Assembly (NCBI RefSeq): GCF_036195325.1
Contig: NZ_CP108101.1
Location: forward strand, 5,022,001-5,086,000
Length of the DNA: 64,000 bases
Reading direction: 5' to 3'
Source of the DNA: Streptomyces sp. NBC_00234
Lineage (GTDB): Bacteria > Actinomycetota > Actinomycetes > Streptomycetales > Streptomycetaceae
Shown: positions 49,239 to 60,608 of the stretch, piece by piece
Numbering within the stretch: position 1 is the first letter of the stretch
Layout: every line of letters starts with the position of its first letter
Notes under the pieces: model-generated
The model's database searches: none
What the model saw: only the letters and a program-made list of their open reading frames with translations
What the model was told of the DNA's origin: nothing
Program-made: the position numbers and the translations under genes

Positions 49239-52200
49239 TTACGCACGCGCAGGGCCCAGCGGAACGCCCATGACCTCCCGCGCGTGACGGCCCGGCGTCA
49301 GGCCCAGGTGCCACGCCTGCCAGCCGTCCTCCAGGTCCACCCCGCGCCCCAGGATCACGGCGAACGTCTCCGCGCAGTCCTCCAGCTTGGGGTCCCGGCT
49401 CGGGTGCGCGGCCGTCACCAGCTCCGCCAGCTCCTGCTGGGCCACCGCCGTCCCCACCTCGCTGCCGCCCGGTGACGCGTACGGCAGGAGCGTGCACCGC
49501 AGGAAACGGGCCCAGTCACCGCCGCGGGCGTCCCCGTACGAGGCGAACAGCTCGACCGCCTCGTCGCACAGGGCCAGCGCCTGACCGGCCCGCTGGTTGC
49601 CCGCGTCGATCAGCGCCAGCTCCAGGCACGTCCAGCCCTCCCCGTGGGCGACGCCGATGCGCCGGAAGTCGGCCCGCGCGTCCACCAGCAGCTGACGGGC
49701 GAAGCCGGAGTTGCGCAGATTCCCGGTCCGCGCCGCCCGCTGGTCGCGGGTCACCCGCCCGGAGTGGTGGCGGGCGCACGCCAGGCCGTACACGTCGCGC
49801 ATCCGGGAGAACATCGTGCGCGCCCGCTCCAGCTCACGTACCGCCTCGTCGGTGTCGCCCTCCTCCTCCAGGGCCTGGCCCAGGTAGTACCGCGTCCACG
49901 CCTCGCCCCGTGCGTCCTCGTTGTCCCGGTGCCGGGACAGGGCCAGCCGTAGCTGCTCCACCGCGGGCGCCGGGTCGCCGTCGAGCAGCCGGGCGCGGGC
50001 GAGCTGGGTCAGGGCCCAGGCCGCACCGCGTTCGTCCCGGGTGCGGCCGTAGAGGTCGAGCGCGGTCCGCAGCTCGTCCTCCGCCCGTGCCACCTCGCCC
50101 ATCCGCAGGCAGACCTGGCCGAGCTGGAAGTGCGACCACGCCTCACCGTGCAGGGACTCGCCCTCCCGGTGCAGCCGCAGCGCGGTGTCGAGCAGGGTCA
50201 GGGCCTCCGCCAGATTGGCCCGGTCCCGCTCGACGGCGGCCAGGGCGTGCAGCGACCAGGCGCGGTCCTCGGCCTGCTCGTCGGAGGACTGCAGGTCCAG
50301 CGCCTCGCGCAGCCGCGCCGACGCCTCAGTGAGGTTGCCCTGGTGGTGCAGGGTGATGCCGAGCGAGCAGAGGGCCAGCGCGGCGCCGGCGTCGTTCTGC
50401 GCCTCGCGGTACAGGCCGACGACGGAGGACAGCGTCGTGCGGGCCTTGTCGAGCTCGCCGAGCTGCCGGGCCGCGATGCCCGTACGCCACTGGACCGACC
50501 GCTCCAGGAGCCCCTTGTCGACGGCCTGCGTCAGCTCGCTGATCTCGCCCAGCCGGTAGAGGTCGCCGCGCAGCAGGCAGTAGTCGCACAGCGCGCCCAG
50601 CAGGTGGAGGACGGCGCCCTGGTCGACGTCCTCCGCGTGCCGCAGCGCCGAGGTGATGAAGCTCGACTCGTCGTCCAGCCAGCGCAGGGCCGCGTCCAGC
50701 GAGCCGAAGCCGTGTGCCCCGAACTGTCCGGCACGCGTGGACATCTTGCCGTCGACCATGCGGATCACCGCGTCCGCGAGCTCCGCGTAGCTCTGGATCA
50801 GCCGCTCCTGGGCGGCGGTGCGGTCGGCGGGCTCCTCCTCGTCGAGCAGCCGGGCCAGGGCGAAGCCCCGTACGAGGTCGTGGAGCCGGTAGCGCGAGCC
50901 GCGCACGTGGGAGAGGAGCCCGGCCCCGGCCAGTGCCGTCAACAGCCGCTCGGCCTCCTGCTCGTCCGTGGCCAGCAGGGCGGCGGCTGCCGCCGCGCCC
51001 AGGCTCGCCCGGCCGGCCAGGGCGAGCCGCCGCAGCAGCCGCCTGGCCTGCTCGGGCTGGTCGGTGTAGCGGAGCCACAGGGCGCGCTCGGCCGGGGCGA
51101 CCGGGCCGTAGGCACCGAGGTCGGCGGCGAGGGCGCTGCGGGTGCGGGCGCCGAGCGAGGAGCCCGCTATGCGCAGGGCCAGCGGCAGCCCGCCGCACAG
51201 CTCGACGACGGTGTCCGTGGACGGGTAGTCGTACGGTCCGCCCTCCTCCTCGTCGGCCACCTCGCGCAGCAGTTCCTCGGCGCCGGCGGCGTCCAGGCCG
51301 CCCACGGGCAGCTGGTGCACCCAGGCCGGGACGGAGTCCGGCAGGTCGAGGGGTTCGCGGGCGGTGACGAGCACCAGGCTGTCGGAACGTTCCGGCAGGA
51401 GCGTGCGGACCTGGGCGGCGTCGGTGGCGTCGTCGAGGACGATCGTGACGGGGGTGCCGGTGAGGTGCTGGTGGTAGAGCTCGCTCAGCCGCCGTACCTG
51501 CTGTTCGGCGGAGGCCCTCTCCCGGAAGAGCAGCTGCTCGCGGGGTGCGCCCAGCCGGTTGAGCAGGTGCAGCAGGGCGTCACGGGTCGGCAGGGGGGTC
51601 TCCCCGGCCACGTCGCCGCGCAGATCGACCACGCACGCCCCCCGGAACTGGTCCTTGAGGGCGTGGGCCGCCCGTACGGCCAGTGCCGTGCGTCCGGTAC
51701 CGGGCGCACCGTGCAGCACGACGACGGTCGGCCGGGTCTCGGTGGCCGCGCGGGCCGTCCGTACCCACTGGGCGATCTGCGCCAGCTCGGTGCGGCGGCC
51801 CGCGAACGGGCCTTCTTTGGACGGTAGTTGGCCGAAGGACTGCTGGAGGAGCGACCGGGTGCGGGCCGCCGCGCTGCGGTCCGTACCGCGCAGTTGCGGT
51901 ACGACGGATGCGGCGGCCTTCTTCGCGGGGCGCGCGGAGGCGCTGAGCATCCGCTGCTGGTCGAGGTACGGGCGGATGCCCCGTACCTCCAGGGCCGTCA
52001 GCCACTGGAGCCGCAGCTGTCCGGGGCCGCCCGGCTGGTTCAGGGCGCCCGCCCTGCGGTGGGCGGCGGGCCAGTGGGAGGCGGTCACCTTGGCGACGGT
52101 GGCCGCGGCGCCCGCGACGGCGACGACGGCGCCCGCGCCGACGGCGAGACCGGTGGCCGTGCCGAGCGCGAGGTCCGCTCCGACGGCAGCCGCAGAGGCA

Positions 52201-52460
52201 ACTCCCGTGACCAGCAGGGGCGTTCCGAGCGCCGTCCTGCTGAACCTCTGCGACAGCGGCTGCTGCCCTGCCTCCGCCGCGTCGAGCGCCTGCACGTACG
52301 CGGCGTACTCCTCGCCCGCCCCGGCGGCCATGGTGTCGAGCGCGGCCCGCGCCCGCGTCAGCAGCGCGCCCGCATCGCTCCGTCCGCCGGTCCGGCGCGC
52401 CTCCTCCTCCACCGCGCGTACCAACAGCCTTTCGGCTTCGGCCCGATGGCTCTCCCGCAT
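49239..52460 (-). CDS. STAND NTPase with TPR repeats, membrane-associated
   Basis: 1073 residues resembling AfsR-type proteins but without the N-terminal SARP DNA-binding domain. Residues about 78-125 form one or two hydrophobic, Ala/Gly-rich helices. The NB-ARC-like NTPase (about 215-520) has Walker A GAPGTGRTA (251-259), Walker B VTIVLDDATD and the sensor motif LVLVTARE, then a winged-helix region and CGGLPLAL (the GLPLA motif). The last 400 residues are TPRs (from about 690), for example AWSLHALAAVERDRANLAEALTLLDTALRL. A signal-responsive scaffold is likely; the partner is unknown. GGGGGACAC precedes the ATG. Confidence 0.87.
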   Translation of the reverse strand: MRESHRAEAERLLVRAVEEEARRTGGRSDAGALLTRARAALDTMAAGAGEEYAAYVQALDAAEAGQQPLSQRFSRTALGTPLLVTGVASAAAVGADLALGTATGLAVGAGAVVAVAGAAATVAKVTASHWPAAHRRAGALNQPGGPGQLRLQWLTALEVRGIRPYLDQQRMLSASARPAKKAAASVVPQLRGTDRSAAARTRSLLQQSFGQLPSKEGPFAGRRTELAQIAQWVRTARAATETRPTVVVLHGAPGTGRTALAVRAAHALKDQFRGACVVDLRGDVAGETPLPTRDALLHLLNRLGAPREQLLFRERASAEQQVRRLSELYHQHLTGTPVTIVLDDATDAAQVRTLLPERSDSLVLVTAREPLDLPDSVPAWVHQLPVGGLDAAGAEELLREVADEEEGGPYDYPSTDTVVELCGGLPLALRIAGSSLGARTRSALAADLGAYGPVAPAERALWLRYTDQPEQARRLLRRLALAGRASLGAAAAAALLATDEQEAERLLTALAGAGLLSHVRGSRYRLHDLVRGFALARLLDEEEPADRTAAQERLIQSYAELADAVIRMVDGKMSTRAGQFGAHGFGSLDAALRWLDDESSFITSALRHAEDVDQGAVLHLLGALCDYCLLRGDLYRLGEISELTQAVDKGLLERSVQWRTGIAARQLGELDKARTTLSSVVGLYREAQNDAGAALALCSLGITLHHQGNLTEASARLREALDLQSSDEQAEDRAWSLHALAAVERDRANLAEALTLLDTALRLHREGESLHGEAWSHFQLGQVCLRMGEVARAEDELRTALDLYGRTRDERGAAWALTQLARARLLDGDPAPAVEQLRLALSRHRDNEDARGEAWTRYYLGQALEEEGDTDEAVRELERARTMFSRMRDVYGLACARHHSGRVTRDQRAARTGNLRNSGFARQLLVDARADFRRIGVAHGEGWTCLELALIDAGNQRAGQALALCDEAVELFASYGDARGGDWARFLRCTLLPYASPGGSEVGTAVAQQELAELVTAAHPSRDPKLEDCAETFAVILGRGVDLEDGWQAWHLGLTPGRHAREVMGVPLGPARA

Positions 52461-52646
52461 GTGTCCCCCTTGGTCACCCCGAGTACGCCCGCACCGGCCG
52501 GCATCGTGACCCGGTGTCCTGCGGGGCGCGGGCGAACGGTTTGCGCAGACGACTTCCCCGAATCTCCGCGGGCATGCCACTCACGGCCGTCGGCGTGGCG
52601 GAAATGGAGATGCGATGCGTTCAACCGCCACGTAGTGTCGACGCCC

Positions 52647-53165
52647 GTGGAACCGCTCAGTGAACGACAGATCAGGTCATCCTTCGTGAATTGCACCAAG
52701 GGTGAGGCGGCGCGGCTCAAGCTGCCGCTCGACTTCGGCGAACTGCCCTGGGAGGACCTGGACTTCCTCGGGTGGGTCGATCCGGGCGCCCCGCTGCGGG
52801 CCCACATCGTGCTGCCCCGGGCGGACGGACCCCTGGGATTCTCGCTGCGCGTCCCCTCCGTACGGCGGACCAGCGCCGTGAAGTCCAGCCTCTGCCAGAT
52901 CTGTCTGACGGGTCACGCCTCCTCCGGAGTCTCCCTGCTCGCCGCCCCCTTGGCCGGTGCGAAGGGCCGTGAGGGCAACACCGTCGGCATCTACATCTGC
53001 GCCGATCTCGCCTGCCCGCTGTACGTGCGGGGCAAGCGGCAGCCGAAGCTGCGGACCGGGCGTTACGAGGAGTCCCTGACCACGGAGGAGCGCCTCGCCC
53101 GCATGACGGGAAACCTGGACGCCTTCGCGGCCCGGGTGACGGAGGGGCGCGGCACGGCGCTCTGA
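52647..53165 (+). CDS. FBP-domain zinc-finger protein
   Basis: A 172-residue protein of the fibronectin-binding-protein C-terminal (FBP) treble-clef family, related to the EF-G-binding FusB fold. The zinc ligands are CQICLTGH and the later ICADLACPLYV (four Cys/His in C-x2-C ... C-x4-C). N-terminal helices (about 1-50) match the family. The family can act on ribosomes; role here unproven. Start GTG with TAGTGT eight bases upstream, probably leaderless. Divergent from the STAND gene. Confidence 0.85.
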   Translation: MEPLSERQIRSSFVNCTKGEAARLKLPLDFGELPWEDLDFLGWVDPGAPLRAHIVLPRADGPLGFSLRVPSVRRTSAVKSSLCQICLTGHASSGVSLLAAPLAGAKGREGNTVGIYICADLACPLYVRGKRQPKLRTGRYEESLTTEERLARMTGNLDAFAARVTEGRGTAL

Positions 53166-53210
53166 CGTGGCGTGTGGGCGGGGCTCCGCCGCGTACGCAA
53201 GGATTGGGGC

Positions 53211-55247
<2,037 letters not shown>

Positions 55248-55255
55248 CCCCGGTC

Positions 55256-55284
55256 CCGTACGGCCCGGGGGCCGGGCCGTACGG
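55256..55284. terminator. Bidirectional terminator
   Basis: Perfect 12-bp arms (55256-55267 / 55273-55284) with a 5-base loop between convergent genes. Confidence 0.85.
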
Positions 55285-55292
55285 GGGTGCGG

Positions 55293-55982
55293 TCACCCGT
55301 GCTGGTAGGCCACCAGGGAGATGCCGACGTAGTGCGCGGCGAACGCCGCGAGCGTCAGCGAGTGGAAGACCTCGTGGAAGCCGAACCAGCGCGGTGAGGG
55401 GTTGGGGCGCTTGATCCCGTAGATGACGCCGCCCGCGCTGTAGAGGACTCCTCCGACGATGACGAGCACGAGGACGGCGATGCCGCCGGTGCGCATGAAG
55501 TCCGGGAGGAAGAACACCGCGGCCCAGCCCATCGCGATGTAGCAGGGGGTGTAGAGCCAGCGGGGGGCGCCGACCCAGAACACCCGGAACGCGATTCCCG
55601 CGAGTGCTGCCACCCATACCGCCCACAGAAGGGGCCGGCCGGTGGAATCCGGGAGAAGGAGCAGGGTCAGCGGGGTGTAGGTGCCCGCGATGATCAGAAA
55701 GATATTGGCGTGGTCGAGCCTGCGGAGCACGGCTTCGCCGCGTGGTCCCCAGGTGCCGCGGTGGTAGATCGCGCTGACGCCGAACAGCAGGCAGGCGCTC
55801 AGGACGAACACGGCGCAGGCGACCCTGGCCCGTGTGCTGTCGGTCAGTGCGACCAGGGTGATCCCGGCGATCAGGACCGCCGGAAACATCCCGGCGTGCA
55901 ACCAGCCACGCATCCGTGGCTTCACCGGTACGGAGTCGGGCTCGGCGATCACGGGCGCGGCGGCGTCGGCGGCAGCAGTCAT
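55293..55982 (-). CDS. Hemolysin III / PAQR-family membrane protein
   Basis: 229 residues with seven predicted helices. Family residues are the ligands of the intramembrane zinc-hydrolase-like site: SAIYHRGTW with the first His, and HEVFHSLTLAAFAAHYVG near the C terminus with two more. Members resemble ceramidases and adiponectin receptors; the YqfA-type role in bacteria is unsettled and hemolysis is not implied. A perfect 24-bp palindrome begins 8 bp before its ATG, so expression is likely repressor-controlled. Confidence 0.88.
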   Translation of the reverse strand: MTAAADAAAPVIAEPDSVPVKPRMRGWLHAGMFPAVLIAGITLVALTDSTRARVACAVFVLSACLLFGVSAIYHRGTWGPRGEAVLRRLDHANIFLIIAGTYTPLTLLLLPDSTGRPLLWAVWVAALAGIAFRVFWVGAPRWLYTPCYIAMGWAAVFFLPDFMRTGGIAVLVLVIVGGVLYSAGGVIYGIKRPNPSPRWFGFHEVFHSLTLAAFAAHYVGISLVAYQHG

Positions 55983-55990
55983 AACGGCAT

Positions 55991-56014
55991 GTTACCTACG
56001 CTCCCGTAGGTAAC
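55991..56014. promoter_or_regulatory. Palindromic operator of the hemolysin III gene
   Basis: GTTACCTACG-CTCC-CGTAGGTAAC: 10-bp perfect arms and a 4-bp spacer. It overlaps the probable -10 (TAGGTA, minus strand) and sits 8 bp before the ATG. Size and symmetry fit a TetR-family dimer. Confidence 0.65.
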
Positions 56015-56191
56015 AGGCAGGAGTGGCGATGCTCACGTGTGCGGCCCCCTGGACATATGGGCGGAAGAGTCGGATGATCAAATGAGTGCGGTCGGCACCG
56101 GATGAGCGCCATGGGAATTTGAAGGGGTTGAAGCATCCGGGTCGCAGCCCCCACGGGGCCTTCCAGCAGACACCCTCGACAAGGAGCGATC

Positions 56192-58018
56192 GTGGCGCGC
56201 GACATCGCGGCTCCCCTCACTGTTCCCACCAACCACCAGGAACTCATCTCCTGGGTCGACGAGATCGCAGCGATCACCGAGCCGGACCGGGTGGTCTGGT
56301 GCGACGGTTCCGAGGCGGAGTACGAGCGCCTGTGCGACGAGCTCGTCGCCAAGGGAACCTTCACGAAGCTGAACGAGGCCAAGCGCCCGAACTCGTACTA
56401 CGCCGCGTCCGACCCGAGCGATGTCGCCCGCGTCGAGGACCGCACGTACATCTGCTCCGCGAAGGAGGAGGACGCGGGCCCGACGAACCACTGGAAGGCC
56501 CCCGCCGAGATGCGGGACGTCTTCACCGGTGAGAACGGCGTCTTCCGCGGCTCCATGCGCGGTCGCACCATGTACGTCGTGCCCTTCTGCATGGGCCCGG
56601 TCGGCTCCCCGCTCTCCGCGATCGGTGTCGAGATCACCGACTCCGCGTACGTCGCGGTCTCCATGCGCACCATGACCCGCATGGGACAGGCCGTGCTGAA
56701 CGAGCTCGGCGACGACGGCTTCTTCGTCAAGGCCGTCCACACCCTCGGTGCGCCGCTCGCCGAGGGCGAGGCCGACGTCCCGTGGCCGTGCAACACCACC
56801 AAGTACATCTCGCACTTCCCCGAGGACCGCGAGATCTGGTCCTACGGCTCCGGCTACGGCGGCAACGCCCTGCTCGGCAAGAAGTGCTACGCGCTGCGCA
56901 TCGCCTCCGTCATGGCGCGCGACGAGGGCTGGCTCGCCGAGCACATGCTGATCCTGAAGCTGACGCCGCCGCAGGGCGAGCCGAAGTACGTCACGGCCGC
57001 CTTCCCCTCGGCCTGCGGCAAGACGAACCTCGCCATGCTGGAGCCGACGATCGACGGCTGGACCGTCGAGACGATCGGCGACGACATCGCCTGGATGCGG
57101 TTCGGCGAGGACGGCCAGCTGTACGCGATCAACCCGGAGGCCGGCTTCTTCGGTGTCGCGCCGGGCACGGGTGAGCACACCAACGCCAACGCCATGAAGA
57201 CGATGTACGGCAACTCCGTCTTCACGAACGTCGCGCTGACGGACGACGGCGACGTGTGGTGGGAGGGCATGACCGAGGAGCCGCCCGCGCACCTCACGGA
57301 CTGGAAGGGCAACGACTGGACCCCCGAGTCCGGCGTCCCCGCCGCCCACCCCAACTCCCGCTTCACCGTGCCGGCCGGGCAGTGCCCGATCATCGCGCCC
57401 GAGTGGGAGGACCCGAAGGGTGTGCCGATCTCGGCGATCCTCTTCGGTGGACGCCGCGCCTCGGCCGTCCCGCTGGTCACCGAGTCCTTCGACTGGCAGC
57501 ACGGCGTGTTCCTCGGAGCCAACGTCGCCTCCGAGAAGACCGCCGCCGCCGAGGGCAAGGTCGGCGAGCTGCGCCGCGACCCGTTCGCCATGCTGCCGTT
57601 CTGCGGCTACAACATGGGCGACTACATGGCCCACTGGATCAAGGTCGGCGCGGACAAGCCGGACCAGTCCAAGCTCCCGAAGATCTACTACGTGAACTGG
57701 TTCCGCAAGAACGACGCGGGCAAGTTCGTGTGGCCCGGCTTCGGTGAGAACAGCCGCGTCCTGAAGTGGATCGTCGAGCGCCTCAACGGTCAGGCCGAGG
57801 GCGTCGAGACCCCGATCGGCATCCTGCCGGCCAAGGGCGCCCTCGACACCAAGGGCCTCGACCTCTCCGAGTCCGAGCTGGACTTCCTGCTCAACGTGGA
57901 CAAGGAGGTCTGGCGCGAGGAGGCCGCACTGGTCCCCGAGCACCTCAACACCTTCGGCGACCACGCCCCGAAGGAACTGTGGGACGAGTACCGCGCGCTG
58001 GTCCAGCGCCTCGGCTGA
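56192..58018 (+). CDS. pckA: Phosphoenolpyruvate carboxykinase (GTP)
   Basis: Converts oxaloacetate and GTP to phosphoenolpyruvate, the entry to gluconeogenesis. The 608-residue length fits the GTP-dependent family. Motifs include the P-loop FPSACGKTNL (271-280) with the hyper-reactive Cys275, VGSPLSAIGVEITDS, the substrate segment SYGSGYGGNALLGKKCYALRIAS, and GEHTNANAMKTMYGN. GTG start with AGGAGCG upstream. Two tandem terminators follow. The upstream 170 bases hold no recognised operator. Confidence 0.96.
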   Translation: MARDIAAPLTVPTNHQELISWVDEIAAITEPDRVVWCDGSEAEYERLCDELVAKGTFTKLNEAKRPNSYYAASDPSDVARVEDRTYICSAKEEDAGPTNHWKAPAEMRDVFTGENGVFRGSMRGRTMYVVPFCMGPVGSPLSAIGVEITDSAYVAVSMRTMTRMGQAVLNELGDDGFFVKAVHTLGAPLAEGEADVPWPCNTTKYISHFPEDREIWSYGSGYGGNALLGKKCYALRIASVMARDEGWLAEHMLILKLTPPQGEPKYVTAAFPSACGKTNLAMLEPTIDGWTVETIGDDIAWMRFGEDGQLYAINPEAGFFGVAPGTGEHTNANAMKTMYGNSVFTNVALTDDGDVWWEGMTEEPPAHLTDWKGNDWTPESGVPAAHPNSRFTVPAGQCPIIAPEWEDPKGVPISAILFGGRRASAVPLVTESFDWQHGVFLGANVASEKTAAAEGKVGELRRDPFAMLPFCGYNMGDYMAHWIKVGADKPDQSKLPKIYYVNWFRKNDAGKFVWPGFGENSRVLKWIVERLNGQAEGVETPIGILPAKGALDTKGLDLSESELDFLLNVDKEVWREEAALVPEHLNTFGDHAPKELWDEYRALVQRLG

Positions 58019-58027
58019 CGCTCCACC

Positions 58028-58053
58028 GGGGCGGCGCCTTCGGGTGCCGCCCC
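58028..58053 (+). terminator. pckA terminator 1 (UUCG tetraloop)
   Basis: An 11-bp stem with one G-T pair and the extra-stable TTCG loop, 9 bp after the pckA stop. Confidence 0.8.
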
Positions 58054-58124
58054 GCGCACGACCCCCGCGGCCGGGCCTTTCGGACATCCGCCCTGACCTG
58101 TGGGGCCGACGGCCCGCCGCGGTT

Positions 58125-58158
58125 CGGCCCCCGGAAGCCCTCACGCTTCCGGGGGCCG
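58125..58158 (+). terminator. pckA terminator 2
   Basis: Perfect 14-bp arms (58125-58138 / 58145-58158), 6-base loop, followed by CCCCTTTCG. A back-up to the first hairpin. Confidence 0.75.
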
Positions 58159-58290
58159 CCCCTTTCGCGGAGAACATCCGTTCATGGCCGGAGACTTGCG
58201 CACGACACCTTCACACATGTTGCATGATCCTTCACATGGTGCCCGCCTTTACGCGTGGCCCAACAGAGCCTGTGGGGGACTCAGTTGAAG

Positions 58291-60012
58291 ATGTCTCGGC
58301 ATTACTTGCGTACGGCGTCGGCCCTGGCCGCGCTGACCTTCGCGACCGTGGGGCTGACAGCGGTGACCGCACCCGCCGCCCAGGCGGCCGAGGACCAGGT
58401 GGCCAAGCTCCCGATCTCCTCGTACTCGGCGCTCGTCGTCGACTCCGTGCACGAGCGGGTCTATGTGACCGATGACCGCAGGGTCCGCACCGCGGGCCTC
58501 GTCCAGGTCTACAACTTCGAGGGGCAGAAGGTCGGTTCGCTGACCACCGACAGCTCGCCGTCCGGGATGGCGCTCAGCGCGGACAGCGCGACGCTCTACG
58601 TCTCCCAGTCGACGGGCATCCTCTCCTTCGACACCGTGACGCAGGAGCGCACCGGCCAGGCGTATGCCAACTACTACGTGGACTGCCCGCGCGATGTGGC
58701 CTTCGCCGGCGGCAAGCAGTGGTACACGGAGGTTCCGGCGCTGAGTGACTGCGACACCCGCCAGAGCTGGCTGTACGGGGTCGAGGGCAGCCAGGTGTTC
58801 CAGACCGGCTGGAACGACATGGGACGGCTGAGGCTGGCGAGCGGGCCCCAGGCGCCCGACCGCCTCGTCATGGGGCAGTCGCGCACCGCGGGCGTGACCA
58901 ACGACCCGTTCGTCACCACCTTCGACGCGAGCGGTGACACGCTCGTGCGCGGCCCGGAGCGCCGGTTCGCGGACAGCGAGGGCAAGGGCGCGCTGGATCT
59001 GAAGGACATCGCGCAGTCCGCCGACGGGCAGCGCATCGCGGTCGCCGACGCCGCAGGCGGCACCCGCCTCCTGGAAGCCGCCGACCTGTCGGACGCGCCG
59101 GTCCCGTACCAGCCGCTGCCGACGGACGCCACGGCGAGCGCGGTCTCGTTCAGCGGTGACAGGAAGTACATCGCGCGCGGCGCATCCGCCGCCGGGAGCA
59201 CGCCGGACCTGCTGATCCAGCCCGCGGACCCGGAGGACCGCACGGCGCCGCTGGAGTTCGCCTTCGACGGCGCGCTGGACGGGAACCGGATCGCCCCGCG
59301 GGGCCTCGGCTGGTCGCAGGACGGCGCCCGGCTCTTCGCCGTCACCACCAACACGTACGGCACCGAGTACTGGCTGCATGTGATCCAGCCGCCGGCCGCC
59401 CAGTTCGACTCCCGGTTCACCGGGTCCCTGACGACTGCCCCGAGTCAGGCCGTGGTGGGTGAACCCCTGGGACTCCGGGGCCGGTTGGAGGTCGACGGGC
59501 CGGCGCCCACCGAGCCGCTGAAGGTCTCGGCGGTACGGCACGACGCGAACGGCGACCGGAAGCTGGCGGCCGTCGAGGTCGACGCGGACGGTTCGTTCAC
59601 GGTCCTCGACGTCCCGTCGCTGGTCGGAGAGGCGACGTACACCGTCTCCTTCACCGGTGACGTCACGCGCCGCCCGGCGCAGGACATCACGCTCACGGTC
59701 CCGGTCGCGAAGGCGCCGACGGCGATCGCTCTGACGGCTCCCGCGGAGGCGATCAAGAGTGCCGGTCTGGAGATCACGGGCAGGCTGACCGCCCAGGGCC
59801 GCCCGCTGCCCGCCGGTATCGCCCTGACCGTCACCCGCACCGACCGCCAGGGCACCGGCACGCTGACCTCGGCGGCCGTGGCCTCGGACGGCACGTTCCG
59901 GATCAACGACCTGCCGCGGGCCACGGGTGCGGTGACGTACGAGGTCGCCTACCCGGGCGACGACCTGCACACCGGCGCCACGGCGGCGGCGACCATCCGC
60001 GTACGCCGCTAA
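58291..60012 (+). CDS. Secreted beta-propeller / Ig-like protein
   Basis: A 573-residue exported protein. The signal peptide (residues 1 to about 32, AQA-A cleavage) is clear. The middle (about 35-370) has repeated Y-V-T-D-D and S-P-S-G-M-A-L-S-A-D patterns as in YncE/NHL-type seven-bladed propellers. The last 200 residues are two Ig-like beta-sandwich domains (from about 385 and 480). No anchor. Such surface proteins usually bind ligands or polymers. The ATG is chosen because the lipid-free signal peptide starts there. Confidence 0.82.
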   Translation: MSRHYLRTASALAALTFATVGLTAVTAPAAQAAEDQVAKLPISSYSALVVDSVHERVYVTDDRRVRTAGLVQVYNFEGQKVGSLTTDSSPSGMALSADSATLYVSQSTGILSFDTVTQERTGQAYANYYVDCPRDVAFAGGKQWYTEVPALSDCDTRQSWLYGVEGSQVFQTGWNDMGRLRLASGPQAPDRLVMGQSRTAGVTNDPFVTTFDASGDTLVRGPERRFADSEGKGALDLKDIAQSADGQRIAVADAAGGTRLLEAADLSDAPVPYQPLPTDATASAVSFSGDRKYIARGASAAGSTPDLLIQPADPEDRTAPLEFAFDGALDGNRIAPRGLGWSQDGARLFAVTTNTYGTEYWLHVIQPPAAQFDSRFTGSLTTAPSQAVVGEPLGLRGRLEVDGPAPTEPLKVSAVRHDANGDRKLAAVEVDADGSFTVLDVPSLVGEATYTVSFTGDVTRRPAQDITLTVPVAKAPTAIALTAPAEAIKSAGLEITGRLTAQGRPLPAGIALTVTRTDRQGTGTLTSAAVASDGTFRINDLPRATGAVTYEVAYPGDDLHTGATAAATIRVRR

Positions 60013-60020
60013 ACGGGGCC

Positions 60021-60053
60021 CGACGGACGGGCGGGGCCGCAGCCCGTCCGTCG
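60021..60053 (+). terminator. Terminator
   Basis: Perfect 12-bp arms (60021-60032 / 60042-60053) with a 9-base loop, 8 bp after the propeller gene and before a convergent gene. Confidence 0.8.
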
Positions 60054-60117
60054 AACCCCGGTCGTTCCATGGGTGGCACCCGGTCCGCGCGCCTCGAAGG
60101 CCCGTGGACCGGGGCCG

Positions 60118-60516
60118 TCAGTGGGCGCCGACGAGGCGCGAGGGTGCGTCCGTGACCTCGGTCGCGGCGGCGTGCGCGTCCATGCGCTCGGCCGCCAGGA
60201 TCGCCGCCGCCGTGTCCGCGCGGGACGCGGCCACCACCAGGGCGCGGCCCGCGAGGGCGTGGGCGCGCCGGTGAAGGACGGCCGGGGATGCTTCGGTCAG
60301 GCCCGCGTGCCGCGCGGGCGGCGCACCGCGGAGCCGGGCCACCTGCTCGGCGATGCGGTCACCTGCGGGGCCGAGCCCCAGCTCGTCGGTGACGGCGAGC
60401 AGTGCGGCCAGGTGCCCGGCGAGCTGGATGTCCAGCTCCTCCTCGCGCGTACGGTGCGGGAAATCGGCGTCGTCGGCCGTCGTGTGGACCGACTTCGTGC
60501 GGATCGGCTCGTACAT
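60118..60516 (-). CDS. Conserved helical protein of unknown function
   Basis: 132 residues, predicted helical, rich in Ala and charged residues. A conserved-looking N terminus (MYEPIRTKSVHTTADDADFPHRTREEELDIQLAGHLAALLAVTDELG) and a DRIAEQVARL segment suggest a small alpha-helical bundle. No signal peptide, membrane helix or motif I can name. AGGAGG precedes the ATG at good spacing, so it is translated. It lies next to the convergent secreted-protein gene. Confidence 0.75.
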   Translation of the reverse strand: MYEPIRTKSVHTTADDADFPHRTREEELDIQLAGHLAALLAVTDELGLGPAGDRIAEQVARLRGAPPARHAGLTEASPAVLHRRAHALAGRALVVAASRADTAAAILAAERMDAHAAATEVTDAPSRLVGAH

Positions 60517-60608
60517 GGGATGGCCTCCTGGCGTTGCAGTGGATCCATCCTAGCTTGGATTCAGTCTAAAGTTGTGCGCGATCCGGTAAAGCCTGCTCGC
60601 GCGGACCC

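Noticed and set aside
60540..60600. TTTAGACTGAATCCAAGCTAG-like sequence before the 132-residue gene as a Fur/PerR box
   Set aside because: The two halves do not pair well enough to be a 7-1-7 box; only outer bases are symmetric.
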